Origin: Panicum virgatum
Lineage: Eukaryota; Streptophyta; Magnoliopsida; Poales; Poaceae
Assembly (NCBI RefSeq): GCF_016808335.1
Contig: NC_053143.1
Span: forward strand, 53,475,441 to 53,539,440
DNA length: 64,000 nt
Direction of reading: 5' to 3'
The notes below the pieces were generated by a model that had not been told where the DNA came from, ran no database searches, and saw only the letters and a program-made list of their open reading frames with translations. Position numbers and translations under genes: made by a program. This document shows positions 1 through 10,489 of this stretch, piece by piece (position 1 is the first letter of the stretch; the number at the start of each line of letters is the position of its first letter).

Positions 1-458
1 CTCAACTCGTTGCCAGCCATCAGGGTCGACACGAGGAGGGTGATGTGCAGCCTGACCCCGGACACGGCATGGGGCATCCCGACCAGCCGCGTGGGGGTGG
101 TCGCGCCACTGGAGACCAACGACCAGCTCGGTCATTCCGCGCCGGCGGTTACTGCGTCGGGAACGCTTGTCCGTCCAGGGTGGTGTTGAGGGTAGCCGGC
201 GGCCCCGCCGACGAGGACGCTTGCGGTGCCCACCCTCTCCACGTGGAGGCAGCATCACGATGGAGCGGAGAGTGGGCATCGGAGCCAGCGCGTCGACCTG
301 CGCCACCGCTGGTGTTGAAGCAGGGGAGGGCGCCCTCGGTTGCCGCAGCAGGATGTCACGGTACGACGGGGAGCCGTCGTCGTCGGAGAGGGGACGGGGA
401 GCCACAGCAGGTTTCGCTGGGCGACGAGCAGCCTCCAGGAAGGTTGTGGGACGTTCAT
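1..458. other. GC-rich flank, no recognised gene
   Basis: This stretch lies downstream of the stop codon of the TMEM205-like gene on the minus strand, so its distal part may be that gene's 3' UTR. Several overlapping frames are open on both strands, which is expected for GC-rich DNA, and none reads like a protein family I know. I see no splice-bounded exon here. Confidence 0.4.
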
Positions 459-3400
459 TCACAGGTCAAGCTTGCTGGAGAGGTACCAGGAGTGCATGGC
501 CAGGCTGCCGAAGGACAAGATGTTGGCCAGCGACGACAGCCCGTGGATCATCCCGAACTTGCGGTTCATCGCTGCCAGAGCAGGGCTCCTCTTCGCTGTC
601 TCTGCATTCTTGGAGTACCCGACCTCTGTGCCGATGCCGAGGTCCTTCTCCATCTTGTGCCTCTTCATCATCATCTGCGCGACAAAAGCAATTCAATTGG
701 CACATGGTGGAAATGACAGTAGGAAAAAATAATGTGGAACCAACCAGAGAACAAGGAACATTCTTTTGTTTATTAAGTTTACTAGCCAAAGAATAAGGTA
801 CATTCTTTTGTTATTTATGTTTACAAGGTCACCTCTATACTACTTAAACAACAGGATTGTGTTGTCGATTTCATCAATCAAGATATTTCACTTCCCAAGT
901 TTGCTCTCTAAAACAACAGTGAAGTGATGAGAACTACAAAGCAAATGCGAAACAATCAGAACTCAAGAGACAATCAGATGCTTGAATAGAATTGTAACAG
1001 CCTATTGTAACTAGCTTATAATGCTACCAGGTGCTTGAACTGAATTGTAATCGGTGTGTTGAACGTTAACATAAAGTCCTGGCCTTTGTAATGCAAATAT
1101 GGACTGGGCTACGTCCCCAGAATTCTAAAAAAAAATGTCCAAAAGGTTGATATGCACAGCCAGACATATATCCATGTTTTGTCAAATTACCAAATTGCTC
1201 AACTTTCTATCAAATTTTATCCACAATTATGCTTCTAAGAAAGCTAGATTTTTACCTCCAGGGCTTCAGGTTCTAGGCTGCTAATTATTCATGGACTAAA
1301 TTCTGCTTTATGCAATCTGTATTGATTCTTGAAAATAAAAAAGAACAAATCAATGTATTCCTGTGAGCACTACAAGGACTAGTATTCATAAATTGTAAAT
1401 ATGACTTATGTAACCATATAAATCTGCATCAAAATAACTACCATCAACATAGAAAATGAAACTGTACATAAAAAGTGTAAGACATGCATTCATTAGTCCT
1501 GATATTATCACATACCCAAACTATAATTCTGTGTAGCTAGCATTTGGCAAATGCAAAATGAGAGGTCAATAAAAAGCTGAAGGTCATAAACAAAGTATTT
1601 CACCTCAACAGTCATAGGTGTGTAAGACCAGAAGGTTTGACAAGTTACAGCCAAGGGCCGAAAGAAGGAATCCAAGCTGGTAGAGCTCGATGGTTGATGA
1701 TGTCTTCCAGGGGTGCACGTATGCAAATGCTGCCACAGATATCGCTGAACACACTGATATCAACGTGAAGTATGCTGGGAACATTTTCCCCTGCAGACTC
1801 CCAAACTGGTGCCTCGGCAAGTACCTTAAGAATAAAAAAGATTCAATAAAAACATTGTCAAAGATTTATACTATGGGTGTGTTTAGTTGGTGAAAAGGTT
1901 TGGATTTTGGTACTGTAGCACATTTCGTTGTTACTTGACAAATAATGTCCAATCATGGACTAATTAGACTTAAAAGATTCATCTCATGGTAATCAGTTAT
2001 ACTGTGTAATTAGTTATTTTTTTTCAACTGCATTTAATGCTCCATGCATGTGTCCAAAGATTCGATGTGACGGGTACCGTAGAAAATTTAATGTTCTGAA
2101 GGGAATAAATAATGGACCTGCACAGTAGCGCATCCACACATGGTCACTAACTCACTATTGCAAGAACAATATAAGGCAGGCTTTACCTTTCCAGTGGACT
2201 TCTCTGTTGTCACTATAACAAGGTAATATGTACACTGTAAATGTAAAATTGAACTTGAACACTTGGGCAGAAGTCATATAATTTTTTTTAAGGGTCAAAG
2301 GAAGGGGAGAGGATCCCCAACCTGATAGCATTTCATTTCAGTGGCTCCAACTAGCCAGGGTTAAAAGTTTCGGGTACAACATTTTTCAGAAGGTTCCAAA
2401 ATTGCGTTTGTAATGATAGAGCAAAAGACATTGATTTCTAGACATACTCTCTAAGACTGCACCAAGCATATCACTCCAAATATGTAGGCAACAGAGGAAC
2501 AAACCCCACTTACTTTCAAAATTGCAGCAGTGCTTACCAGAACTTTCAGAATGTTTCTTGAGATAATGTTGACAGGAACCATCACAATATCCACGAGCCT
2601 ACATCCGTATTTCATGACAAATCTAGCACTTAAGAGCTCTCTCGCTACAACATAAAAAATAGGAAAAAGTCCATTTTTAACCCCTCAACTTTTAGGTTTG
2701 TCGAACTTTAACCCCCAACTTTAACCCTCGTTTTCGGTGGTTTTGCGCTGACGTGGCGGCGGTTTTCGACTTGTGGCGCTGACATGGCGAACTTGGACTT
2801 GGATCTGGGGAGAGAGAGGGAGAGACTCAGAGAGAGAGAGAGAGGGAGCAGAGCCGTTGCCGCCGCCGCCACGTCCGACGCCCGCACGCTCAACGACGGA
2901 TGGCGGACGGCGGCGCTGGGCAGAGGCCGGGCAGCACGTGGCACCGCCGCTGCCCGTATGCGCCGCCGCGTGCCGAGCCACTGCTCGTCGCGCGACGCTC
3001 CGCCCTCCCACGGCCACGAGGAGGAGGCCATGAAGGGGAGCTCGAAGAGGAGGCGCCGGCAAGCTCGGAGGCCACGAGGCCTCCCTCCCACAAGGCCACG
3101 CACACCGGCGAGGGAGCTCCCTGTGCTGCGCCTCCGTGCTCCTCTGCCGCCGGCCGCCGGCAGTGAGGCCTGCTTCTCCGCCGCATGCCCGCGCGGAACC
3201 GGTAGCACAGGGAAGCAACGAGGCAAGCAGGGAAGGGGGAGGAGGTCGCGGGCAGGGCCGCGCGCGCACCTTGCACTCGTTACGGTTGACCTCGTCGCTG
3301 CCAGCCATGGCCGTCGGCAGGCGCCGCTCGGCCTCGGCCACCTGAGCACCGGCTTCAGGCTGCTGCTGCGGCAAGATCCCTCCCTCGGGGGGGGGGGGAG

Positions 3401-4799
3401 CAACCCCGCCGCGCCCGGGCTCCCCAATCCGAAACCCTCTCCGCCGCCGCCACCAGCCTCCGGGCTCGCGCGGGCCGAGCGGGGAGGGGGATTGGCGCTG
3501 CGGCCAGGCGCGGGGGTTCCATGGCGGCTACCTCGCCTCCGCGTTCGGCTACGCAGCCGCCGGTGATGGACTCGTAGCAGCTGCTGGCGCTGCGCGCGCT
3601 CGGCTTGGGCGCGCACCCGCGCGTGGGCCCCTGCGGTGGCGGCTGCGGCGGCGGGTTGGCGTGCGGTGGCGCAGGGGAGATGGGAGAGAGCAGGGGATGG
3701 GGCGGCACGGGGAGGAGCTCCACGGCGAGCTGCGCGCGGCCAGCCTAGGGGCGCGCGTGGGAGGCGTGCAGGGCAGGGGCAGCTGCGAGCGGCGGCTGAG
3801 GCCGGCGGAGGAAGCTGCGGCACCGCGCCGTCATCGCCCGAGCGGGCAGTGCAGCGGCGAGCGGGCGTCGCGGGCGCGGCGGCAGGAGGAAGGAGGAGGG
3901 AATGAGTGGGTGACGCGCGGGCGCCAGCATGCTACGTGGCAGTCAACGCCAGCGTGACATGGTCAAAACCACTGGAACGTAGGTCAAAACAGCCTCACGC
4001 CCACCCAGATGCTAAAAGTGAACGGTTTTGACAGTTGGGGTACCGGTACTTAGACGGTTTTACAGTTCAAGATTAAAATTAGACTAACACAATAATTGAG
4101 GGGCTAAAAGAGGAGACTTTTTTCTAAAAAATAATCCAGCTACCCCAATTCATGATTTAGTATTTCATGAAAAATCTAGCACTTAAGAGCTCTCTCGCAA
4201 CAGCATAAAAAATAATCCAGCTACCCCAATTCATGATTTAGTATTTCATGACAAATCTAGCACTTAAGAGCTCTCTCGCTACAGCATAAAAAATAATCCA
4301 GCTACCCCAATTCATGATTTTTGGGCTCCTTCCCAACAGATCTTCAAGGTGCAATATTTATTTCATGACAAAGTGATGCTGCGAAAAAAAAAGCTAATAT
4401 TTTACATTTAACCCCTTAGTTTGAATCGTGACTATTAATCGCGATCCGAATAATTATAAAAAACCCTACTTCGGCGGCGGCGGCGGCGGCGGCAGCGGCA
4501 GCGGCAGCGGCAGCGAGATAGTTCGATCGGAGCTAGGAACGAAGCGACGCCGACGCCACCCGAATTCTCAGGGAACCAACGGGACGAATGAAGCGGCCTG
4601 CTTACTTGAACATGACGATGCCGCCGACGAAGGTGACCCAGAGCCCGGCGCCCCATGCCGTGGCGAACGCGAGGAGGTGGACCAGCCTCGCCGCCGCCGC
4701 CGCGTTGCCGCCTCCGCCGAGGCGCAGCGCGTCGGGCGCGAAGAGGAGCCCCGCGGCGAGGAACGCCGCCGCCGTCAGGAACCGCGCCGCCCACCCCAT
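459..4799 (-). CDS. TMEM205-like (DUF4149) membrane protein, three exons, frame break in exon 2
   Basis: Small multi-pass membrane protein of the TMEM205/DUF4149 family; its biochemical role in plants is not established. Exons on the minus strand: 4799-4606, 1824-1604 and 674-459. The start at 4799 (MGWAARFLTAAAFLAAG) opens the first hydrophobic segment; an upstream in-frame ATG at 4859 would add 20 residues. Exon 1 ends at a GTAAG donor and exon 2 restores the codon to read YLPRHQFGSLQGKMFPAYF, a family hallmark. Exon 3 reads MIHGLSSLANILSFGSLAMHSWYLSSKLDL up to the stop and starts after a GCAG acceptor. Exon 2 is 221 nt, one more than the frame allows: the conserved TPMTVE end is only readable one base out of register, so there is one extra base near 1622-1625. 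This is either a real inactivating indel or a sequence error. Intron 1 holds a MITE, a 1.46 kb transposon and a tandem array. The family call is firm; whether it is functional is open. Confidence 0.8.
1876..2105. mobile_element. MITE-like repeat in intron 1 of the TMEM205-like gene
   Basis: This block contains the motifs tactgtagcacattt, ttgacaaataatgtcc and ggactaattagacttaaaag. The same motifs recur in reverse orientation near 50819-51055, which shows it is a dispersed element. The ends resemble the gtttagttgg / ttccc type of grass MITEs. Exact termini and target-site duplication were not resolved. Confidence 0.6.
2661..4124. mobile_element. GC-rich TIR DNA transposon, possible Pack-MULE type
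   Basis: The element begins GGAAAAAGTCC...ACCCCTCAAC and ends with the inverted counterpart (TTGAGGGGCT...GACTTTTTTC), giving degenerate terminal inverted repeats of about 30 bp. It is flanked by the direct repeat taaaaaat (2653-2660 and 4125-4132), an 8 bp target duplication; a ninth base does not match. It sits inside a tandem array whose other copies preserve the uninterrupted target. The interior (about 2760-3960) is very GC-rich, with long overlapping open frames on both strands, a GA-rich microsatellite near 2810-2850 and an 11 base G run near 3390. The GC-rich body inside AT-rich ends suggests captured genic DNA, but I cannot name a donor gene. An 8 bp duplication would also fit hAT; Mutator-like elements usually give 9 bp. 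Confidence 0.7.
4125..4335. repeat. Short tandem array, unit about 82 bp
   Basis: Two full copies and a partial third of a unit containing ataatccagctaccccaatt, atttcatga and tctagcacttaagagctctc lie here. A further part copy lies at 2611-2660, on the other side of the GC-rich transposon. The array therefore predates that insertion and spans it. It is intronic in the TMEM205-like gene. Confidence 0.85.
4472..4515. repeat. CGG/CAG trinucleotide repeat in intron
   Basis: Seven or so cgg units are followed by alternating cag and cgg units. The tract lies about 90 bases past the exon 1 donor of the TMEM205-like gene, read on the minus strand, so it would be part of the pre-mRNA as CCG/CTG repeats. 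Confidence 0.85.
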
Positions 4800-5330
4800 C
4801 GCGCAGCCCTTGGAGCCCGAGACGGCCGCGGCGGCAGGTCGTGGAGAGCGAGCGTGCAAGAGGATTGGAGAGAGAGAGAATGGGGGAGGAGCTCTGAGCT
4901 TGGAATGGAAGCGACGACTGGGCCGAGAGGCTCCGTTGACCTTCTAGATATGCTTGCTCAGTTGCTCTCGTAGTTGTTGAAACAGAGGCATGTTTCTTTC
5001 TCTGCATTATCAAAAAATTTCGTCTGGAGTTCTTTTTGGATGATCCGAGTGCCAATGGATAAAAGTAGTACACTTTCGCACCAGCTCCTTCAAATGAAAG
5101 TGCTAATAGAGTTGCCTAAACTTTAGACAAGTCTTAATAATTTTAGCATGTGCATATCGTTAATATTTTCTAAAATTTATCACTCAACTTTAGCTCTTCC
5201 AAACAGACCCTAATCTTGCTTGGACAAATTTAGAGACCAGATTTCTCTCATAATTTCGGAGAGGAAGCAATTAGCAACGATAGATATTCAGTACAGACTT
5301 CTCTCTGAAATTTGCTCAAGTCACCTACAA

Positions 5331-5600
5331 AACAGTAGGAGGTCTGAAATTACAGTACAGAAGCTCATGTCATCTTTGCAGACTCGAGCTCCCATCAGAT
5401 GATAATTTTTATCTGAATCTCTTGGCAAATTTACCTGCCTTGTTCGATCAAGGGCCTGAATTTCGATACTGAGACAAATTTTCTTGACGGTACGAGAAAT
5501 GAAGAGTGTGCATAAATCTTGACATCAGAAAAGATTGACTGTGTGGAATGAAGAAACCACATTCTTCTGTGTTCCTTCCAGTTTTATCGTTTGCAATCAT
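5331..5600. repeat. Segment duplicated at 26616-26892
   Basis: From aacagtaggaggtctgaaa to gtttgcaatcat this segment aligns with 26616-26892 in the same orientation, with scattered substitutions and small indels. The second copy lies just past the stop codon of the beta-xylosidase gene, so this one may be a copied piece of that gene's 3' flank, or both may be copies of one repeat family. Confidence 0.85.
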
Positions 5601-6144
5601 AGTGCCCGATTCGAAACGCGGCGGCAGGCTCACCTGCATGCGCATAGGACCTGATCAGCGACCGCGGTGGCCTCCTGCGTGGCTGCCGTGGCACGGACAG
5701 AGGAGTCCAGGGTGGCCCGGGTGGCTGCGACGGTGAGGGCGGCGGGAGGAGAGGAGGTGACGCCGGTGAGGAAGTTCGAATTTCCCTTTTGAACTGCGAA
5801 ACCGAATCCTACCCCCTTGACAAAAGCCACCCCGGTTTTCATCACATCAATATGTTTTTCTCTTTTTTCTCCCTCAAGCTTTAATAGCAAGAAAAAATAA
5901 TTAAATGGGCTTTAAAATTTTGAAACTTTTTACCGAGGTGAAACTTTTTACAGAGGTAAATAGGTGATATAGAACCTATTTTGAACTTTTTAAGTTTAAA
6001 CTCAAATTTGAAATATAAATATTTTAATATAGGGAAATTTAAATTTCATTGAATTTCTAGGACATCAAAACGTGCTTCAGAATTTATTAAATTTGAAACC
6101 TAAGGTTCATTCTCAATTTGAAACTTAAGGTTTTAATGAAAGAA

Positions 6145-6605
6145 AGAATTCAAATTTCATTGAATTTTTAAGGCATCAAGATGAGCTTCATCTTCAACAA
6201 TATTTGAACTGTATGGCACATATTAGAGATGCATCATTAGAGAAATTTTATGAGTATAAGTTCTATAGCAAAACTTGAAGTTTATTACGTAGGGTCAAAT
6301 TGAGCCAAATTTTATATTTTTTGTTTATGTTTACATAATTTAAAATCTACTAAAGAATTTGCATATGTATACATCAAATATGCAAATGCTTGAGTAGATT
6401 TTAGATTCTATGAAATCAAATAAAAAGGATCAAAGTTGGCTTATTTGACCCTTCCTACGAAACTTAAAATTCTACTGTAGAACCTATACTCACAAAAATT
6501 CCCTAATAATGCACCTCTAATATGTATCACACAGTTCAAATTTTGTTAAAGATGGAGCTCATCTTGGTGCTTTAAAATTCAACGAAGTTTGAATTCTTTT
6601 TTCTT
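6145..6605. repeat. Long imperfect inverted repeat (foldback)
   Basis: Two arms of about 220 bases face each other around a centre near 6370 (gcatatgtatacatc / aaatatgc). Matching blocks include gaattcaaatttcattgaat against gaattcaaacttcgttgaat in reverse complement, and similarly agatgagctt / agatgagctc, acatattagag and tgagtata. Identity is roughly 80% by eye. Such foldbacks are typical of MITE-like elements and can yield hairpin RNA if transcribed. Confidence 0.8.
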
Positions 6606-6769
6606 CAAAATTTTAACTTTTTTATTTTCAACTTTAAAAAGTTGGAAAATTGGGTTCTCTATACTCTTCTCTATTACTATGCCAATTTTCATGAATTTTT
6701 ATCCTCGCTGCCTCAATTGAGTGAAAAAGGAGAGAAGGAAGAAAAATCTATGAAAAAAATGTAAAAACC

Positions 6770-6905
6770 TCTTGTAAAACCACCGAGGGAGGCAAAACAA
6801 ATAATTTTGATAGTTGGGGAGGCTGGATACCTAGTTTTGTAATTGAGGGATGAAAATCAGACATTTTCGATAGCTGAGGGAGGGAAAGTAGACTTTTTCC
6901 GAGTG
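6770..6905. mobile_element. Terminal fragment of a TIR transposon
   Basis: Read as reverse complement from 6903, the sequence starts GGAAAAAGTCTACTTTCCCT and continues with pyrimidine-rich CCCTCA and CCCCAACTATC blocks. This is the same style of terminus as the element at 2661-4124. The matching opposite end was not found with confidence; the foldback just upstream may be its interior. Confidence 0.5.
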
Positions 6906-7331
6906 GGGATTAGGAAGGGAGAGGTAGTGGGCTGGGTTTGACCGGCTGCTAGGGTGTTAGGCATAATGTTTGGTGGCCCAATCCCTTGTATTCCCCTCCT
7001 TCCCAGCCCAGTCTAATTCTACTCTAAGCACACCTGCATGCCTGGCCCAATAACGCAAAAAGGCCGTCTTCTACCTCTCATCCCCCCTGGCAGAAGCACA
7101 GCAACTGGCAGGACCACGATGGTGACCAAGGCCTGTGGTAGCAGCATCGATCATCCAGTGACTACCACACACAGGAAGCAACTTAATTTTAGAAACAAAA
7201 GGCAAATTTCACATACAAAAAGGCGATTGTCTAATTGAAACAAAAGAAATGGTAAAGAACACAGGTTCTGGTCTCACCACAGATAAATATTGGCTACAAT
7301 ATGCTCATGCGTACATCAGAAAGATACCATT

Positions 7332-9959
7332 CTAACGAGGGAAGCTTGCAGACAACAAAAATTCTTGCTCCATACTGTATCTTCTGCTCGACACCTTGCT
7401 TCGTTTCCCTTCTTTTGTCTGTGATGAACAATTCACTGCAGCAATGCCATTCTCCTCAATTCTTCTGGCAGCAATTCCTTTGAGTGCATGCTCCACTTGT
7501 TGCATCCTAGGTCGGTCCTCACCTGTTAACTTTATACATGATGCTGCAAGAATGGCCACTTCATGGACTTCCTCATCTCCTTCCTCTACGACTTGTGGAT
7601 CTAGTATTTGGACAAGATTGTCCTGGTCAAGCAAGTTGACGAAGTGAGAAACAAGGCTCTCATCGTCCAAGGACAAATATGAAAATGGTTTCTTCCGGGT
7701 GAGCAATTCCACAAGCATGACACCAAAGCTATACACATCACTTTTCTCGGTAAGACGGCCTGTGTAAAAGTACATAGGATCCAAATATCCTATAGTCCCT
7801 TGGACCCTCGTAGTTAGGCCTGCTTTTTCAATAGGAATGTATCTTGAGGCTCCGAAGTCTGAAACTTTTGCTGTCAAAGTGTCATCAAGAAGTATATTAC
7901 TAGACTTAATATCTCTGTGGATTATTGGCATTGAAACCGATGAGTGAAGATAGGCAAGAGCACTAGAAGTTTCGACTGCAATCCTCAGCCTCAATCCCCA
8001 TGGCAATTGTCTTGGTCCTTCAACATGAAGATGCTGGTAAAGGGTTCCATTAGAAATAAACTCATAAACGAGCAAAGGGACCTCTGTCTCCAAGCAACAC
8101 CCAAAAAGTTTTACTATATTCCTATGGTTGATCTGTGAGAGGATGGCTACCTCATTTAAGAACTCATTTATTTCTCTTTGGACTGTTATATTTGATTTCT
8201 TGATGGCTACGACATGTTGGTCTGATAAAATCCCTTTGTAAACAGTACCATGCCCTCCACCACCAAGCTCACGTGCTTTGTCGAAGTTGTTAGTTGCCTT
8301 TGCAAGCTCATCCACCGGTATGATCATCCTTTCCGCAATGACTGTATTTTGGGATACCAAATGTTCCAACAACTGTCCATGGTTTTGCTTGAAATACTTT
8401 TGCTTCAACTTCTTTGCCCTCAAATGTTTAAACCTTTGTGTCACAAACATTGCAAGGAGAACATAAAGTATGGAGCCCACCCCGCTGCCAATTGCTATAC
8501 CAATGACTAAACCTGAAAGCATGTAGATAATATTGTTATTACTCTCTCAGTAACGAGAAGTTTATTTAAGTGGAAACAATTGGGTTAAGCAAATTAAAAG
8601 GCAATGAAGTTTAATTTCGGTCTACGTACGTGAACCCTTTATATTTGTAGCAGCAAAAAAAGGAAACTGGAGCAATGTGCTTTGGTGCTATCAATGTTGC
8701 AAACTCGAGTTAAAATCCGGTGTGTGTTTAACCTTTAAAACACACAAACATGCAGTGCTCTACACACAAACATTTTGCATCTACTGAGACTTGAAGGAGA
8801 TATATAAGGTTGTATATACCTTTGGAGTTGGGCTTTTCGAGGACTGAATCATCAGCTGGTAATGGGACGCAGCAATTAGCATATGCAAAGGTGGATTAAT
8901 CAATGGTTAAACAAGCTGCTGAGTATAGTAGTGTGTACCTCGGCAGCCGCCGGCGCCAGGGAGGTAAGGGTTGCCGCCGTAACCCTTTAAGCACCTGCAG
9001 AAGTAGCCATAGGACAAGGATACGCACTCTGTGTGGTCGCTCCTGCATAGCACGCGGGATGTGTTGCCGGGGCACGATTGTCTATGTTTTTTTGGTCCCG
9101 AGGAGTATGGCTTTGGCAAGCCGGCCTTCCCTGGCTGCGCCCCCCACCGGAGAAGAAAAGGAACCCGGAGACCTGCAGCCCGTTCTGATCGTAGCCCGTT
9201 CTGAGTGTCCGCCTTGGTCAGCTTGCTATGTTTGTCGAACCACTCCTTCTCGGCGACGAACACATGCCATGGCGACTTGTGGAAGTCGATGTGGTTGTTG
9301 GGCCCCTGCCACCTCAGCTTCACAGCATTGGGGACACCACGGAGGAAGTCGCTGTAGTTCCTGGGTGCGACGGCGATATCCGCCTGGCAGCAGCCGACGC
9401 CGAAGCAGAGCTTGTCTTCAACGATCCCTTTGTATTTGCACAGGTCCGGTGAGCAGATGGAGGTGCAGCCGGCGCTGATCTTGGGATTGCGTTCCCCGAC
9501 GCCCTCCACCAGCATCACCGTGAGGTTGCACCCAAAGAGGAATAGCTCGTTTCTGAGGGTGAACAGCGTGTAGATGGAGCCTGCGAAGCTGGCGCCGAAG
9601 GAGGAGGAGGACAAGCCTTCGGAGGTGGAGTTTGCAGGGGTGCTGTCGTCAACGATGGGCCCAGTGCCTATGACGCGCACCGTGGGGATCATGGTGGTGA
9701 CACAGATACTGATGACCTCGAGGGTGCCGTCGCCGAGGAGCAGCCGCGGTGGCCCGCGGCCGCTCCGGTGGCAGGTGAGGTTGAACCCCGGCCAGTAACA
9801 GCGTGCCGGCCCCAAGCCGAAGGGGTACGGCACACCCACTTTTCCGCAGCTAGTCTTGCATCCTTCCAGCCCGATCATAGGCGCCGGCGGCGATGACGTG
9901 GCTGGCTGCTGCCACGCCGCCAACACTAGCAGCACAATGGCCGAGTTTAGCGCCACCAT
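7332..9959 (-). CDS. Wall-associated receptor-like kinase (WAK), intact, 745 aa
   Basis: Plasma-membrane receptor kinase thought to bind cell-wall pectin and signal inside the cell. Exons: 9959-8939, 8855-8820 and 8512-7332; the three sum to 746 codons with consistent splice phases. Exon 1 has a signal peptide (MVALNSAIVLLVLAAWQQPA) and a Cys-rich GUB_WAK_bind domain (CGKVGVPYPFGLGPARC), ending with one EGF-like stretch (FCRCLKGYGGNPYLPGAGGC). The 36 nt second exon is a linker. Exon 3 starts with the transmembrane helix (LVIGIAIGSGVGSILYVLLA), then a juxtamembrane RFKHLRAKK and a Ser/Thr kinase with GGGGHGTVYKG, VAIKKS, HRDIKSSNILLD, DFGAS and GTIGYLDP all present, so catalysis looks possible. 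The calcium-binding EGF module (D-I-D-E-C type) common in WAKs is absent. Start chosen because it begins the signal peptide, with a TATA box about 80 bases upstream. WAK subfamily number cannot be assigned. Confidence 0.93.
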
Positions 9960-10035
9960 TAGTCTCCTAGTGGTACTCCCTAATCAGCTACTAATTGTAC
10001 TCTCCCACCAATGTGTCCGTTGATCGATCGATGTT

Positions 10036-10046
10036 CTCTATATATG
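10036..10046 (-). promoter_or_regulatory. TATA box of the WAK gene
   Basis: The minus strand reads CATATATAGAG here, about 80 bases upstream of the WAK start codon at 9959, a normal distance for a grass core promoter with a short leader. Confidence 0.6.
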
Positions 10047-10489
10047 GACCCACGGACCCTGACTAGGCCCACGCGTTCACACCTCACCTTACATCTACTA
10101 TTTAACAATATATATATTTTTAAAAGGCGGACCGTTTCTGCGGTACATTAATTTTTGGTCCGTCATTATCCCATGTAGTCTCGCTCGCCTAGCTACCGCC
10201 ATCTTGGATCCGGACTCAGCCACGCACAGCTCCTTTGCCCATGTCGACTTCAACCGGGACTTGCGAGTCCGATTCTCTGTGCACACCTCTACTGTCGCCG
10301 CTCCTCGCCTTTACCAGGCGCCCCAATCGCGATATGAGCATGCTAAGGGAGTAGCGCTGCCACTGTTTTCCGCTCTCGGATTCTCCGCACGTGCCGCCAA
10401 CCGACCAAATACGTTATCACCGCGAGCATCCACGCACCTAGCTAGCCTCCATCTCGATTCAGAAGCACCGCCGCAACGTGAAGCCAAAT
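10047..10489. other. Upstream flank of the WAK gene, left of the LTR element
   Basis: GC-rich DNA with no recognisable exon. It is interrupted at 10489/10490 by the gypsy element and resumes at 22820. It may contain distal WAK promoter sequence; no motif decides this. Confidence 0.4.

Larger units (their letters stand above)
4860..7331. other. Intergenic region between the TMEM205-like and WAK genes
   Basis: The stretch holds the TMEM205-like gene's presumed promoter side (no clear TATA box seen), the duplicated segment 5331-5600, a long foldback and a transposon end near 6905, then the 3' flank of the WAK gene. A minus-strand frame at 5630-5890 is open but resembles nothing I recognise. Confidence 0.5.

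Noticed and set aside
45..796. Plus-strand open frames of up to 223 codons at the left edge
   Set aside because: They overlap the last TMEM205-like exon antisense or lie in GC-rich DNA open in several frames; none resembles a protein family.
2708..3957. Long open frames on both strands, up to 371 codons
   Set aside because: They lie inside a GC-rich transposon body. Composition explains the openness, and the residues are low-complexity Arg/Ala/Pro.
5630..5890. Minus-strand 86-codon frame with a smooth hydrophobic middle
   Set aside because: No family match, no splice context and it is next to repeat DNA. Kept only as intergenic.
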